A stretch of DNA of 64,000 bases from Chthonobacter albigriseus. GTDB taxonomy: Bacteria > Pseudomonadota > Alphaproteobacteria > Rhizobiales > Pleomorphomonadaceae. A program made the translations under genes and the position numbers. The notes below the pieces were generated by a model. That model was not told where the DNA came from, searched no databases, and was given only the letters and a program-made list of their open reading frames with translations. Below are positions 40,513-49,044 of the stretch, piece by piece. The stretch is from assembly GCF_013839445.1 (NCBI RefSeq), contig NZ_JACDIT010000002.1, positions 1-64,000 of the forward strand. The letters are read 5' to 3'. Each line of letters opens with the position of its first letter. Position 1 is the stretch's first letter.

Positions 40513-41631
40513 CTACCCGGTGATCAGGCGGCTGATGTCGTTCCACATCGCCACCGCCATGAGAGCGAAGAGTACCGCAGCCCCCACGGCGAAGCCCAAT
40601 TCCTGCTTACGCGCTGAAAGCGAACGTCCCCTGATCGCTTCGATCGCGTAGAAGAGCAGGTGTCCACCGTCCAACAACGGAATGGGGAAAAGGTTAAAGA
40701 GACCGATCGAAACCGATAAGAATGCGGCAAGGTTAATGAACGGTAAAATGCCCAGGGACGCGGCTTCTCCGGCCACCTTGGCGATGCCCACCGGGCCGCT
40801 CAGTTGTTCGATCGATTGGTATCCCCGGAAGAGATGGCCGATGAAGGTGAAGGTCTGGTCGATGATGTACCAGGTCTGTTTTCCGGCCTCCGCGAAGGCC
40901 TGAAGAGGACCGAGACGGATCACCTCCGCGTCCTTGCCCGAGTGCTTGAGACCAAGAAGTCCGCGGGCGTTGCCGGCGGCAGGACCACTCTCGATCACCT
41001 CGCTCCGCGGGGTGGCTTCAAAGGTCAATCGTTCACCATTGCGCTCCACGACGACGATCAGCGGGACGTTGGCGTTAACCGAGACGATGCGGGAAATGTC
41101 GCTGAAGGACTCGATCGACCGGCCGTCGATCTCCAGAACCAGGTCGCCCTTCTGGAAGCCGGCGGCCTCTGCTGCGCTGCCGGCCTGGATCTCGTCCACC
41201 CGGGGGATCAGCACCACCTTGCCATAGGCCATGAAGACGCCGGTGAAGATCACGATCGCCAGAATGAAGTTGGCGATCGGGCCGGCGGCGACCACGGCGG
41301 CGCGCTGGGCGACGGACTTGGACTGGAAGGCTCCTTCCGTCCGGGCCGCGGGCGAGTCCGTATCCGGGACGCTCGCCGGGTTCATGTCGTCGATGAACTT
41401 GACGTAGCCGCCGAGCGGGATGCTGGCGAGCTGCCAACGGGTGCCGTGCCGGTCGGTGAAGCCGAAGATTTCCTTGCCGAATCCGATGGAGAAGGTGCGC
41501 ACCTTCACGCCGCACCAGCGGGCAACCAGGAAGTGGCCGAGCTCGTGGATGAACACCACCACCGTCAGGACGACAAGGAACGCCAGGATCGTCCCGATCG
41601 TCCAGCTTCCTATGCTCGATAGGCTTTCCAT
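40513..41631 (-). CDS. rseP: Site-2 protease RseP
   Basis: RseP cleaves membrane substrates such as anti-sigma factors and signal-peptide remnants. The 372-residue protein has the zinc motif HELGH (H29, E30, H33) in the first helix, FSIGFGKEIFGF, one visible PDZ domain (about 125-200; VDEIQAGSAAEAAGFQKGDLVLEIDG), and the second active-site segment NLFPIPLLDGGHLLFY near the end. ATG 41631 is preferred over an upstream in-frame Met because it places the first helix normally. Confidence 0.96.
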   Translation of the reverse strand: MESLSSIGSWTIGTILAFLVVLTVVVFIHELGHFLVARWCGVKVRTFSIGFGKEIFGFTDRHGTRWQLASIPLGGYVKFIDDMNPASVPDTDSPAARTEGAFQSKSVAQRAAVVAAGPIANFILAIVIFTGVFMAYGKVVLIPRVDEIQAGSAAEAAGFQKGDLVLEIDGRSIESFSDISRIVSVNANVPLIVVVERNGERLTFEATPRSEVIESGPAAGNARGLLGLKHSGKDAEVIRLGPLQAFAEAGKQTWYIIDQTFTFIGHLFRGYQSIEQLSGPVGIAKVAGEAASLGILPFINLAAFLSVSIGLFNLFPIPLLDGGHLLFYAIEAIRGRSLSARKQELGFAVGAAVLFALMAVAMWNDISRLITG

Positions 41632-41688
41632 CACATTGGCACCTGTGTTCTGAGCAGCCGCCCGAAGGCGGCGCCCCACTCGTTCCTA

Positions 41689-42885
41689 TCACCGGATTCG
41701 GGTCGTCACCACCTCGGCCGCGATCCGACGGGCCAAGTCGTCGAGCCGGGTCGCCTCTTCCAGGGATCCGGGGTCGGCCACCGCGCCCGTAGCGATCGCC
41801 CGGTCGAGCGTCATCTCGACAGTCACCGCAATGTCGGTGTAGCCGATCCGGCCCGCAAGGTAATTCTCGACGGCGATCTCATTGGCCGCGTTCAGGACGC
41901 AGGGCTGCCCCCTGCCCTCCGCCAAAGCCGCCTCGGCGAGCGCAAGGCAGGGGAAGCGCAGGCGGTCGGGCTTCTCGAAGGTGAGTTGGCCGAGCGCCGC
42001 CAGGTCGAGCGGCGCAACAGGCGTCGGACGCCGGACCGGCCAGTCGAGGCAGTAGCCGATGGGCGTGCGCATGTCGGGCGAGCCGAGTTCGGCGAGGAGC
42101 GAGCCGTCGGAATAGCGGACGAGACCGTGGATGACGGACTGCGGGTGAACCAGCACGCCGAGCCGGTCCAGACCCACGCCGAAGAGATGGTGGGCCTCGA
42201 TGAGTTCCAGGCCCTTGTTCATCAGCGTGGCGCTGTCGATCGTGACCTTCCGCCCCATCGACCAGTTCGGGTGCTTCAAGGCGTCCTCGGGCCGGAGCGC
42301 CGCCATCCTCTCCAGCGGCGTGGTGCGGAAAGGCCCGCCGGATGCCGTCAGGATGATCTCCGCGACGGCCGCCATGTTGCGGGTCTCGAGCGCCTGGAAG
42401 ATGGCGTTGTGCTCGCTGTCGACGGGAAGCACCGTGACCTCTCTGCGGGCTGCTTCCCGCATGAAAAGGTTGCCGGCGCAGACGAGCGTCTCCTTGTTGG
42501 CGAGAGCCACGATCCGGGTCGCGGCAAGGGCAGCCAGCGAGGGGGCCAGGCCTGCCGCGCCGACGATGGCGGACACGACGATGTCGGTGCTTCGCGCCGC
42601 AGCCTCGATCACCGCCGAGGGCCCGGCGGCGGCCTCGATGCCGGATCCGGCGAGCGCGGCCTTCAGGTCCGCATAGGCGGCGGGATCGGCGACCACGGCG
42701 AGTTCGGCGCCGACCGCGCGCGCGGTACGCGCCAGCGCGGTTGCGTTGCCATTGGCCGTGACGGCCACGACGGTCCAGCGCTCGGGATGGCGTTGGACGA
42801 GATCGAGGGTCGACGTGCCAATCGAGCCCGTGGCGCCCAGGATGGAGAGGCGCCGCGGCGGCGCAGGATCGCGGGGGTCTGTCAT
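41689..42885 (-). CDS. dxr: 1-deoxy-D-xylulose 5-phosphate reductoisomerase
   Basis: Dxr makes MEP, the committed step of the non-mevalonate isoprenoid pathway. The 398-residue enzyme has the NADPH loop LGATGSIGTSTLDL at about 15, ALANKETLVCAG, the metal-binding PVDSEHNAIFQ, and KVTIDSATLMNKGLELIEAHHLF. It sits between cdsA and rseP; its product line feeds UppS two genes upstream. Confidence 0.97.
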   Translation of the reverse strand: MTDPRDPAPPRRLSILGATGSIGTSTLDLVQRHPERWTVVAVTANGNATALARTARAVGAELAVVADPAAYADLKAALAGSGIEAAAGPSAVIEAAARSTDIVVSAIVGAAGLAPSLAALAATRIVALANKETLVCAGNLFMREAARREVTVLPVDSEHNAIFQALETRNMAAVAEIILTASGGPFRTTPLERMAALRPEDALKHPNWSMGRKVTIDSATLMNKGLELIEAHHLFGVGLDRLGVLVHPQSVIHGLVRYSDGSLLAELGSPDMRTPIGYCLDWPVRRPTPVAPLDLAALGQLTFEKPDRLRFPCLALAEAALAEGRGQPCVLNAANEIAVENYLAGRIGYTDIAVTVEMTLDRAIATGAVADPGSLEEATRLDDLARRIAAEVVTTRIR

Positions 42886-42895
42886 GGATGCCCTG

Positions 42896-43756
42896 TCACC
42901 ATGCCACGAGGCCGGCGCCGATCTCGCCGCCTCCAGTCCTGGCGTAGCCAATCAGGGCGGCGGCCGCGAGCGCGACCACGAGGCCGTCGACGCGGTCCAT
43001 GATGCCGCCGTGGCCGGGGATGATGGTCCCGGAATCCTTGACGCCAAACCGGCGCTTGATGGCCGACTCCAGGAGATCGCCCACCTGGCTGAAGACCGAG
43101 AGCACAGCCGCAATGATCGCGCTGGAGGCATAGGTGGTCAGTCCGGCCATTGCGATGGTAGCGACACCGGCGGCGATCCCGGCGACCAGGCCGCCAATCG
43201 CGCCGGACCAGGTCTTCTTCGGCGAGACCCGGGCCCAGAGCTTGGGTCCGCCGATCGAACGGCCGGCGAAATAGGCGCCGCTGTCCGTTGCGATCACGAC
43301 GACGAAGGTGAAGATGATGGCGACGAGGCCGACAGCGCTGCCCCCGTTCTCGCCGATGCCGCGCAGAACGACAGCCGCAACACCGGGGAAGCCGGCATAG
43401 ACGATCCCGACGCCGAGCCATGGAAGGCGGGGATCTGCAATCCGCGCCAGGACGGTGGCAAGCGCGACGGCGCTCATCACAGCCATCGACGAGGACGGGT
43501 CCCAGATCGCGGAGAAGACGGATACGAGAACCAGGACGATCGCGGACTTGTCGACCATCCGGACTGTGAAAGGCCCAGTGATGCGCGACCACTCCAGGAG
43601 CACGAGCGCCGAACCGATGGCAGCGAAGGCGGCAAAGATCATACCGCCGGCAACAATGGCGGCGATAGCGACCGCCATCATGACCACGGCCGAGACGAGC
43701 CTCAGGCGGAGGTCCGACCCGGGAGCCGTCGGCGGGGGCTGCCGATCGGCTGCCAT
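42896..43756 (-). CDS. cdsA: Phosphatidate cytidylyltransferase CdsA
   Basis: CdsA makes CDP-diacylglycerol for phospholipid synthesis. The 286-residue integral membrane protein has about eight helices and the CTP-transferase signature SQVGDLLESAIKRRFGVKD ... GHGGIMDRVDGL near the C-terminus. The SPKKTWSGAIGGLVAG and ATDSGAYFAGRSIGG segments are also typical. It is 2 bases from uppS. Confidence 0.95.
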   Translation of the reverse strand: MAADRQPPPTAPGSDLRLRLVSAVVMMAVAIAAIVAGGMIFAAFAAIGSALVLLEWSRITGPFTVRMVDKSAIVLVLVSVFSAIWDPSSSMAVMSAVALATVLARIADPRLPWLGVGIVYAGFPGVAAVVLRGIGENGGSAVGLVAIIFTFVVVIATDSGAYFAGRSIGGPKLWARVSPKKTWSGAIGGLVAGIAAGVATIAMAGLTTYASSAIIAAVLSVFSQVGDLLESAIKRRFGVKDSGTIIPGHGGIMDRVDGLVVALAAAALIGYARTGGGEIGAGLVAW

Positions 43757-43758
43757 GC

Positions 43759-44517
43759 TCAGGCCCCAGCCGCGGCCGGGACGCCGCCGAAGCGGCGCTC
43801 GCGGCCCAGGAACTCGTCGATCGCCCGGTCGAACTCGTCGGCGGTGAAATCCGGCCAGTAGGCAGGCACGAAGACGAACTCGCTGTAGGCCGCCTGCCAG
43901 AGCAGGAAATTCGACAGTCGCTGCTCGCCGCTGGTGCGCAGGATCAGGTCGGGGTCCGGAATGCCGGCTGTGTCCAGCCGCTGACTGATCGCGTCCTCGG
44001 TAACGGACTCGGCAGGGAGGCGGCCGGCGGCGACGTCGGCGGCGACGCGACGCACGGCCCGAGCGATTTCATTGCGCGCCCCGTAGTTGAAGGCGACAAC
44101 CAGCGTCAGGCCGGTGTTGCGCGTCGTCTTGGTTTCGGCCTCCTCCAGGAGGGCGCGGATATCGGGGGCCAGATCATCCCGTTCGCCGATGACGCGGACC
44201 CGGACGTTGTTGGCGGCGAGTTCGGCGAGGTCGCGGCGGACGAAGTGCTTGAGGAGCGACATCAATTCGCGCACCTCCTCGGCCGGGCGGCTCCAGTTCT
44301 CCGACGAGAAGGAGTAGAGCGTGAGGTAGTCGATGCCGATGCGGCCGGCGTGGCGGACGATGTCGCGCAGCGTCTGGACACCACGGCGATGGCCCTCGAA
44401 GCGCGGCAGCCCGCGGCTCCGGGCCCACCGGCCGTTGCCGTCCATGATGATGGCGACGTGCCGCGGCAGTCCCGTCGGCGCTGTCGCCATGCTGATCGCT
44501 TCGCTGCCCGTCGTCAT
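43759..44517 (-). CDS. uppS: Isoprenyl (undecaprenyl) diphosphate synthase
   Basis: UppS extends farnesyl diphosphate with cis units to the C55 carrier of peptidoglycan and O-antigen. The 252-residue product has the catalytic D26 in [44 protein letters not shown] and [18 protein letters not shown] 44517 follows GGGGGA; a Met ten residues later is possible. Confidence 0.96.
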   Translation of the reverse strand: MTTGSEAISMATAPTGLPRHVAIIMDGNGRWARSRGLPRFEGHRRGVQTLRDIVRHAGRIGIDYLTLYSFSSENWSRPAEEVRELMSLLKHFVRRDLAELAANNVRVRVIGERDDLAPDIRALLEEAETKTTRNTGLTLVVAFNYGARNEIARAVRRVAADVAAGRLPAESVTEDAISQRLDTAGIPDPDLILRTSGEQRLSNFLLWQAAYSEFVFVPAYWPDFTADEFDRAIDEFLGRERRFGGVPAAAGA

Positions 44518-44591
44518 GGATCCCCCGGATCCGTTCGGCCCAAGCAAGGCCGATCGGTCACCTCATTCACGCTCAGATCGAGGCCCCGTCC

Positions 44592-45155
44592 TCAGACCTG
44601 CATGATCTCTTGTTCCTTGTGCGCCAGCAGCTTGTCGACCTCGGCGATCGTCTCGTCGGTCAGCTTCTGCACGCGCTCGGAATACGCCCGCGAACTGTCC
44701 TCGGAGAGGAGGCCTTCCTTCTCCAGGTCCTTCAACTCGTCCATGCCGTCGCGCCGGACATGGCGAACGGAGACCCGCGTCGCCTCCGCATACTTGTGCG
44801 CGATCTTGACCAGATCCCTGCGCCGCTCGGTGTTGAGCTCGGGGATGGGCAGACGCAGCAGCGTGCCGTCGACGATCGGGTTGAGGCCGAGGTTGGATTC
44901 ACGGATCGCGCGGTCCACCGCGCCGACCATCTGCTTGTCCCAGACCTGGACGGAGAGCATCCGCGACTCCGGGACGCTGACGCTTGCCACCTGGTTCAGC
45001 GGCATGGTCGAGCCGTAGGCGTCAACCGTGATGGCATCGAGGAGGTTGGCCGAAGCCCGCCCGGTCCGCAGGCTGGCGAGTTCGTTCTTGAAGACGGAGA
45101 TCGCACCCTGCATGCGACGCTTCAGGTCGCTCATGTCGAATTCTTCGTCAGCCAT
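44592..45155 (-). CDS. frr: Ribosome recycling factor
   Basis: Frr splits post-termination ribosomes with EF-G. The 187-residue product has the three-helix arm and hinge pattern: [59 protein letters not shown], and the C-terminal helix ending HKEQEIMQV. Start ATG 45155 ([14 protein letters not shown]) matches rhizobial relatives. Confidence 0.97.
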   Translation of the reverse strand: MADEEFDMSDLKRRMQGAISVFKNELASLRTGRASANLLDAITVDAYGSTMPLNQVASVSVPESRMLSVQVWDKQMVGAVDRAIRESNLGLNPIVDGTLLRLPIPELNTERRRDLVKIAHKYAEATRVSVRHVRRDGMDELKDLEKEGLLSEDSSRAYSERVQKLTDETIAEVDKLLAHKEQEIMQV

Positions 45156-45281
45156 TCTTCTTCTTCCTTTATCGCACCCGGCGGTCACGGGCTCCACGCG
45201 TCAGATCCCCGTCTGAAGGAGGCTGCGCGCTCCAAAGGATACGTGCGCGAGCCAGCCCTCCGGCTTCGGCTCGACCCCGCA

Positions 45282-46001
45282 TCAGTCGGTGATCACCGTC
45301 GAACGACCGTGTCCGGTCAAGACGTCGACGAAGGAGCCCGACTCGTGAACAGAAAAGACGATTACCGGAATCCGATTGTCGCGGGCAAGAGCAATCGCCG
45401 CAGCGTCCATGACCTGTAGATTCTTCGCAAGCACTTCCTGGTGAGTCAGGCGTTCGTAGCGGGTTGCCGTCGGATCCTTCTTGGGATCGGCCGTATAGAC
45501 GCCGTCGACCTGGGTTCCCTTGAGGAGGGCGTCGCAGTTCATTTCGGCGGCGCGCAGGGCGGCGCCGGAATCGGTAGTGAAGAAGGGATTGCCGGTGCCG
45601 CCGGCGAAGACGAGCACCTTGTTCTCGGCGAAATGCTTCAGCGCCTCGCGCTGGGTGAAGGTTTCGCAGAGGGCCGGGATGGCGATGGCCGAGAGCACCA
45701 CGGCGGACACGCCGAGCCGGTCGATGGCCGATCGCACGGCGAGCGCGTTCATGACGGTTGCGAGCATGCCGAGGTAATCGCCGGTGGTGCGGTCCCCGCC
45801 CTCGGCCGCCACCTTGACGCCGCGAAAGATGTTGCCGCCGCCCACCACGACGCCGACCTGGACGCCCAACTGGTGCGCCTGGACGATCTCCGACGCCAAC
45901 CGCTCCACGACCTTCGGATCGATGCCGAAACCCCGGTCCCCCATCAACGCTTCGCCGGACAGTTTCAGAAGGACGCGACGGTAAAGCGGCTTGTCCGCCA
46001 T
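45282..46001 (-). CDS. pyrH: Uridylate kinase
   Basis: PyrH phosphorylates UMP to UDP. The 239-residue amino-acid-kinase-fold protein has VLLKLSGEALMG at about 11, VVGGGNIFRG, LAVRSAID and VDGVYTADPKKDPTA. ATG 46001 is the family start; the upstream in-frame extension crosses the tsf terminator region. Confidence 0.97.
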   Translation of the reverse strand: MADKPLYRRVLLKLSGEALMGDRGFGIDPKVVERLASEIVQAHQLGVQVGVVVGGGNIFRGVKVAAEGGDRTTGDYLGMLATVMNALAVRSAIDRLGVSAVVLSAIAIPALCETFTQREALKHFAENKVLVFAGGTGNPFFTTDSGAALRAAEMNCDALLKGTQVDGVYTADPKKDPTATRYERLTHQEVLAKNLQVMDAAAIALARDNRIPVIVFSVHESGSFVDVLTGHGRSTVITD

Positions 46002-46113
46002 CGGGAAGGTCTCCTGGGTGTTCTGGATCATTTGGCCGGGAAGTACGGCCATTGGACGGGATGGAGGCGCATGGCGCAACGGCATCGTGTCGATTTGATG
46101 CCCTACCCACGTG

Positions 46114-46143
46114 AAAAGGGCGCCGTCCATGAGAACGGCGCCC
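46114..46143 (-). terminator. Intrinsic terminator of tsf
   Basis: GGGCGCCGT (46118-46126) pairs perfectly with ACGGCGCCC (46135-46143) and is followed on the - strand by TTTTC. It begins 20 bases after the tsf stop, so pyrH probably has its own promoter as well as read-through. Confidence 0.9.
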
Positions 46144-46162
46144 GGATCGTTGCCGAAGAGCC

Positions 46163-47092
46163 TCAGCCCTTCGCGCCGGCTGCCGCCGCCACTTCGGCGG
46201 CGAAGTCGGTCTCTTCCTTCTCGATGCCTTCACCCAGCGCGAAGCGGACGAAAGCCGTGGCCTTGATCGGCGCGCCGACGGTGGCCTCAGCGGCCTTGAT
46301 CGCCGCCTCGACGGTCAGGTCGGGGTTGACGACGAAAGCCTGCTTGAGGAGCGTGGACTCCTCGAAGAACTTGCGGATGCGACCCTCGACCATCTTCTCG
46401 ATGACCTGAGCCGGCTTGCCGCTCTCCTTGGCCTGCTCCAGGTAGACCGCGCGCTCGCGCTCGACCACGACCGGATCGACCTCCTCGGCCGAGAGGGCGA
46501 GCGGGTTGGTGGCGGCGACGTGCATCGCCACCTGGCGGCCGAGCTTGAGGAGCTCGTCCTTGCTGCCGGTGGATTCCAGCGCGACGAGAACGCCGATCTT
46601 GCCGAGGCCGTCGACGATCGCCGAGTGGATGTACGGGGCGACGACGCCGTCGCTGACCGACAGGGCCTTGGAGCGGCGGAAGTTCATGTTCTCGCCGATG
46701 GTGGCGACGAGTTCCTTCACTTCGCTCTCGACGGAGTGGCTCTTGCCGGGATAGCCGGCGGCGGCCGTCTTGTCGCGATCGCCACCGTTCGCTACGGCGA
46801 CGGCGGCCACGTTCTTCACGAGCTGCTGGAAGGCGTCGTTGCGGGCGACGAAGTCGGTCTCGGAGTTGACCTCGACGACCGCGGCGCTGGTGCCGGACAC
46901 GGCGACGCCGACAAGGCCTTCCGCAGCGACGCGGCCGGCCTTCTTGGCGGCCTTGGACAGGCCCTTCGCGCGCAGCCAGTCGACCGCCGCCTCGATATCG
47001 CCGCCGGTTTCGGTGAGGGCCGCCTTGCAGTCCATCATGCCCGCGCCGGTCATTTCGCGGAGCTCTTTCACCTGTGCAGCCGAGATGCTCAT
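46163..47092 (-). CDS. tsf: Translation elongation factor Ts
   Basis: EF-Ts exchanges GDP for GTP on EF-Tu. The 309-residue protein has the N-terminal UBA-like domain with [19 protein letters not shown], the TDFVARND core motif at about 80, and the coiled-coil and C-terminal modules. It follows rpsB after 189 bases, as in most bacteria, with a terminator-like hairpin between. Confidence 0.98.
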   Translation of the reverse strand: MSISAAQVKELREMTGAGMMDCKAALTETGGDIEAAVDWLRAKGLSKAAKKAGRVAAEGLVGVAVSGTSAAVVEVNSETDFVARNDAFQQLVKNVAAVAVANGGDRDKTAAAGYPGKSHSVESEVKELVATIGENMNFRRSKALSVSDGVVAPYIHSAIVDGLGKIGVLVALESTGSKDELLKLGRQVAMHVAATNPLALSAEEVDPVVVERERAVYLEQAKESGKPAQVIEKMVEGRIRKFFEESTLLKQAFVVNPDLTVEAAIKAAEATVGAPIKATAFVRFALGEGIEKEETDFAAEVAAAAGAKG

Positions 47093-47215
47093 CAGTTCCT
47101 CTTCCGGTCTGGAATCAAGTGGCAGTCTGCGTCCGTCCGGAGGTCCTATCGGCGCGAGCCGACATCCTCATGACGAGCCGCGGGCCGATCGCTCGGCGCG
47201 GCGAAGGACGCGTTC

Positions 47216-47253
47216 AAAAACGACGGGCGAACCAGCCCTGGTCCGCCCGCCGT
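47216..47253 (-). terminator. Terminator or attenuator between rpsB and tsf
   Basis: On the - strand a hairpin (arms CGGGCG 47224-47229 with CGCCCG 47244-47249, extended by ACCA/TGGT after one mismatch) is followed by TCGTTTTTG. It starts about 30 bases after the rpsB stop and looks able to lower tsf transcription relative to rpsB. Confidence 0.7.
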
Positions 47254-47281
47254 CGATCAATCAGCCAGGGCGACGTTGGCC

Positions 47282-48058
47282 TCAGGCGGCGGCTTCGCTG
47301 GTTTCGGCGAGCGCCGGCTCTTCGAGGACTTCCTCAGCTGCGCCGACGTCGACGCCGAGCGAGCCCTGGCCGCGGGAGATGCCGTCGATCGCCGCGCGGG
47401 CGATCAGGTCCGTATAGAGCGCGATCGCGCGACCGGCGTCGTCATTGCCCGGCACCGGGAAGGTGATGCCGTCCGGATCGCAATTGGAGTCCAGGATGGC
47501 GGCGACGGGGATGCCGAGGCGGCGGGCTTCGTCGATCGCGATCTTTTCTTTGTTGGTGTCGATCACGAAGATGAGGTCCGGCGTGCCGCCCATGTCCTTG
47601 ATGCCGCCGAGCGCACGCTCGAGCTTGTCGCGCTCGCGCGTCATGACCAGCCGCTCCTTCTTGGTGAGGCGGTTGGCGGCGTCGCTGTTCAGCGTCTCGT
47701 CAAGCTTGCGCAGACGCTGGATCGAAGCGGAGATGGTCTTCCAGTTGGTCAGCATGCCGCCGAGCCAGCGGCTGTTGACGTAGTACTGGGCCGAGCGGCG
47801 CGCCCCGTCGGCGACCGCTTCCTGGGCCTGACGCTTGGTGCCGACGATGAGCACGCGACCGCCGCGGGCAACAGTGTCCGAGACCGCCTTCAGCGCCTGG
47901 TGCAGCAGGGGCACCGTCTGCGCGAGGTCGAGGATGTGGACGTTGTTGCGCTCGCCGAAGATGAACGGCTTCATCTTCGGGTTCCAGCGGTGGGTCTGGT
48001 GGCCGAAGTGGACGCCGGCCTCGAGGAGCTGGCGCATGGTGTAGTCGGGAAGAGCCAT
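47282..48058 (-). CDS. rpsB: Small ribosomal subunit protein S2
   Basis: S2 is a late-binding 30S protein that contacts S1. The 258-residue product opens [27 protein letters not shown] and has [24 protein letters not shown] and [14 protein letters not shown], with an acidic C-terminal extension of about 25 residues common in alphaproteobacteria. A 5' leader of about 130 bases precedes it. Confidence 0.98.
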   Translation of the reverse strand: MALPDYTMRQLLEAGVHFGHQTHRWNPKMKPFIFGERNNVHILDLAQTVPLLHQALKAVSDTVARGGRVLIVGTKRQAQEAVADGARRSAQYYVNSRWLGGMLTNWKTISASIQRLRKLDETLNSDAANRLTKKERLVMTRERDKLERALGGIKDMGGTPDLIFVIDTNKEKIAIDEARRLGIPVAAILDSNCDPDGITFPVPGNDDAGRAIALYTDLIARAAIDGISRGQGSLGVDVGAAEEVLEEPALAETSEAAA

Positions 48059-48190
48059 TACAGAACTGTCCTTTTTCCGGTTCTACCTCCGCGGGGTCCG
48101 GATCTTTTGTGTGCCGCTTATGCCAGCGAACACGATCCGACCGGACGGGAACGCAAAAGCGCACCCGCGGCCCGCGTGTGGGATGGCGGC

Positions 48191-48220
48191 CATATAGGGG
48201 AAGAGGCGGGTCGATTGCAA
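48191..48220 (-). promoter_or_regulatory. Candidate promoter of rpsB
   Basis: On the - strand TTGCAA (48220-48215), an 18-base spacer and TATATG (48196-48191), resembling the alphaproteobacterial CTTGAC/CTATAT pattern. It lies about 135 bases upstream of the rpsB ATG. Confidence 0.4.
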
Positions 48221-48304
48221 GCGCGGAGGCGCAATTGTGGCCTCTAGCGGCAGTTATTCGCGTCGGAACGGCCGATCGAACCGTCTCGCGACAGGAATCG
48301 AGGC

Positions 48305-48841
48305 TCAAGCGATGCGGGATGCGGCCTGTGTGACCCAGTCCTCGCGCTCAATCCGGCCGGGGAATGCGAGGTAGGATCCCACCCAGCGCGCCTCTTCCGG
48401 CGTCCAGGCCGCGATCTGCTCGAAGTGGTAGATGCCGAGCGCGTTGAGCCGCGCTTCGTTCTGCGGACCGATTCCCTTGATCAGCTTCAGGTCGTCCGGC
48501 ATCCCGTCGCGTGGGCCGGCGAGGATTTCCGGCCGAACACCGACCTGGTCCGCCGCCGCGGCGCGGGAGGGATCGATGACCGAGGTGGGCGGCTCGGGCA
48601 GATCCGCCGCCATCTCCACCACCTCGGGCGTCGGAACGGCGACAGGCTCCACTTCAAGCGGGGCGAAGGACTGCGTCGGGGGTAGCGGGTCCAGTTCCAC
48701 GGACGGTGCACCGCCGGCTGCCGCCAGTCGCGTCGCGCCCGACCGGTCGGACAGTACACGCCGCAGAACGATGCCGGAGACGATACCGGCCGCCGTGAAG
48801 GCCAGGAGCAGAACGAATGTCTCCAGAACCAGCCAGATCAT
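48305..48841 (-). CDS. Membrane-anchored helix-hairpin-helix protein
   Basis: The 178-residue product has one N-terminal membrane helix (about 3-26), an Ala/Pro/Glu-rich linker of about 85 residues, and a C-terminal helix-hairpin-helix-like domain (about 116-178: DDLKLIKGIGPQNEARLNALG then FEQIAAWTPEEARWVGSYL and FPGRIEREDWVTQA). The same domain occurs at the C-terminus of proteins annotated as NADH dehydrogenase chain E-like in Rhizobiales and can bind DNA or protein; its role here is unknown. It is the third gene of a run with the BON/OmpA protein and the 33-residue membrane peptide. Confidence 0.82.
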   Translation of the reverse strand: MIWLVLETFVLLLAFTAAGIVSGIVLRRVLSDRSGATRLAAAGGAPSVELDPLPPTQSFAPLEVEPVAVPTPEVVEMAADLPEPPTSVIDPSRAAAADQVGVRPEILAGPRDGMPDDLKLIKGIGPQNEARLNALGIYHFEQIAAWTPEEARWVGSYLAFPGRIEREDWVTQAASRIA

Positions 48842-48913
48842 GCCTCAAGTCCTTTCGGGCGGCTGTCGAACGACCAGCGACGCCTTGATGCCAATCCCCG
48901 CGTCACGCGGCGC

Positions 48914-49015
48914 TCAGGTTTCGGGCGAGCGGTCCGCCGTGAACCAGCCGATCACGACTCCCAGAACCAGCGCCGCCAGTACATAGGGCCAGAGTGCAAA
49001 CGTCAGGTAGATCAT
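48914..49015 (-). CDS. 33-residue single-pass membrane peptide
   Basis: A short frame with a strong ribosome site (GGGGAGGGG-like, 6-14 bases upstream of ATG 49015) encodes 33 residues: one hydrophobic helix (about residues 4-25, with Tyr and Trp at its ends) and a short polar tail ending DRSPET. It lies 29 bases after the BON/OmpA gene and 72 bases before the helix-hairpin-helix gene, all on the same strand. I recognise no family. Confidence 0.65.
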   Translation of the reverse strand: MIYLTFALWPYVLAALVLGVVIGWFTADRSPET

Positions 49016-49044
49016 GGTGGTCCCCTCCCCCGTTCGTTGCGCCG

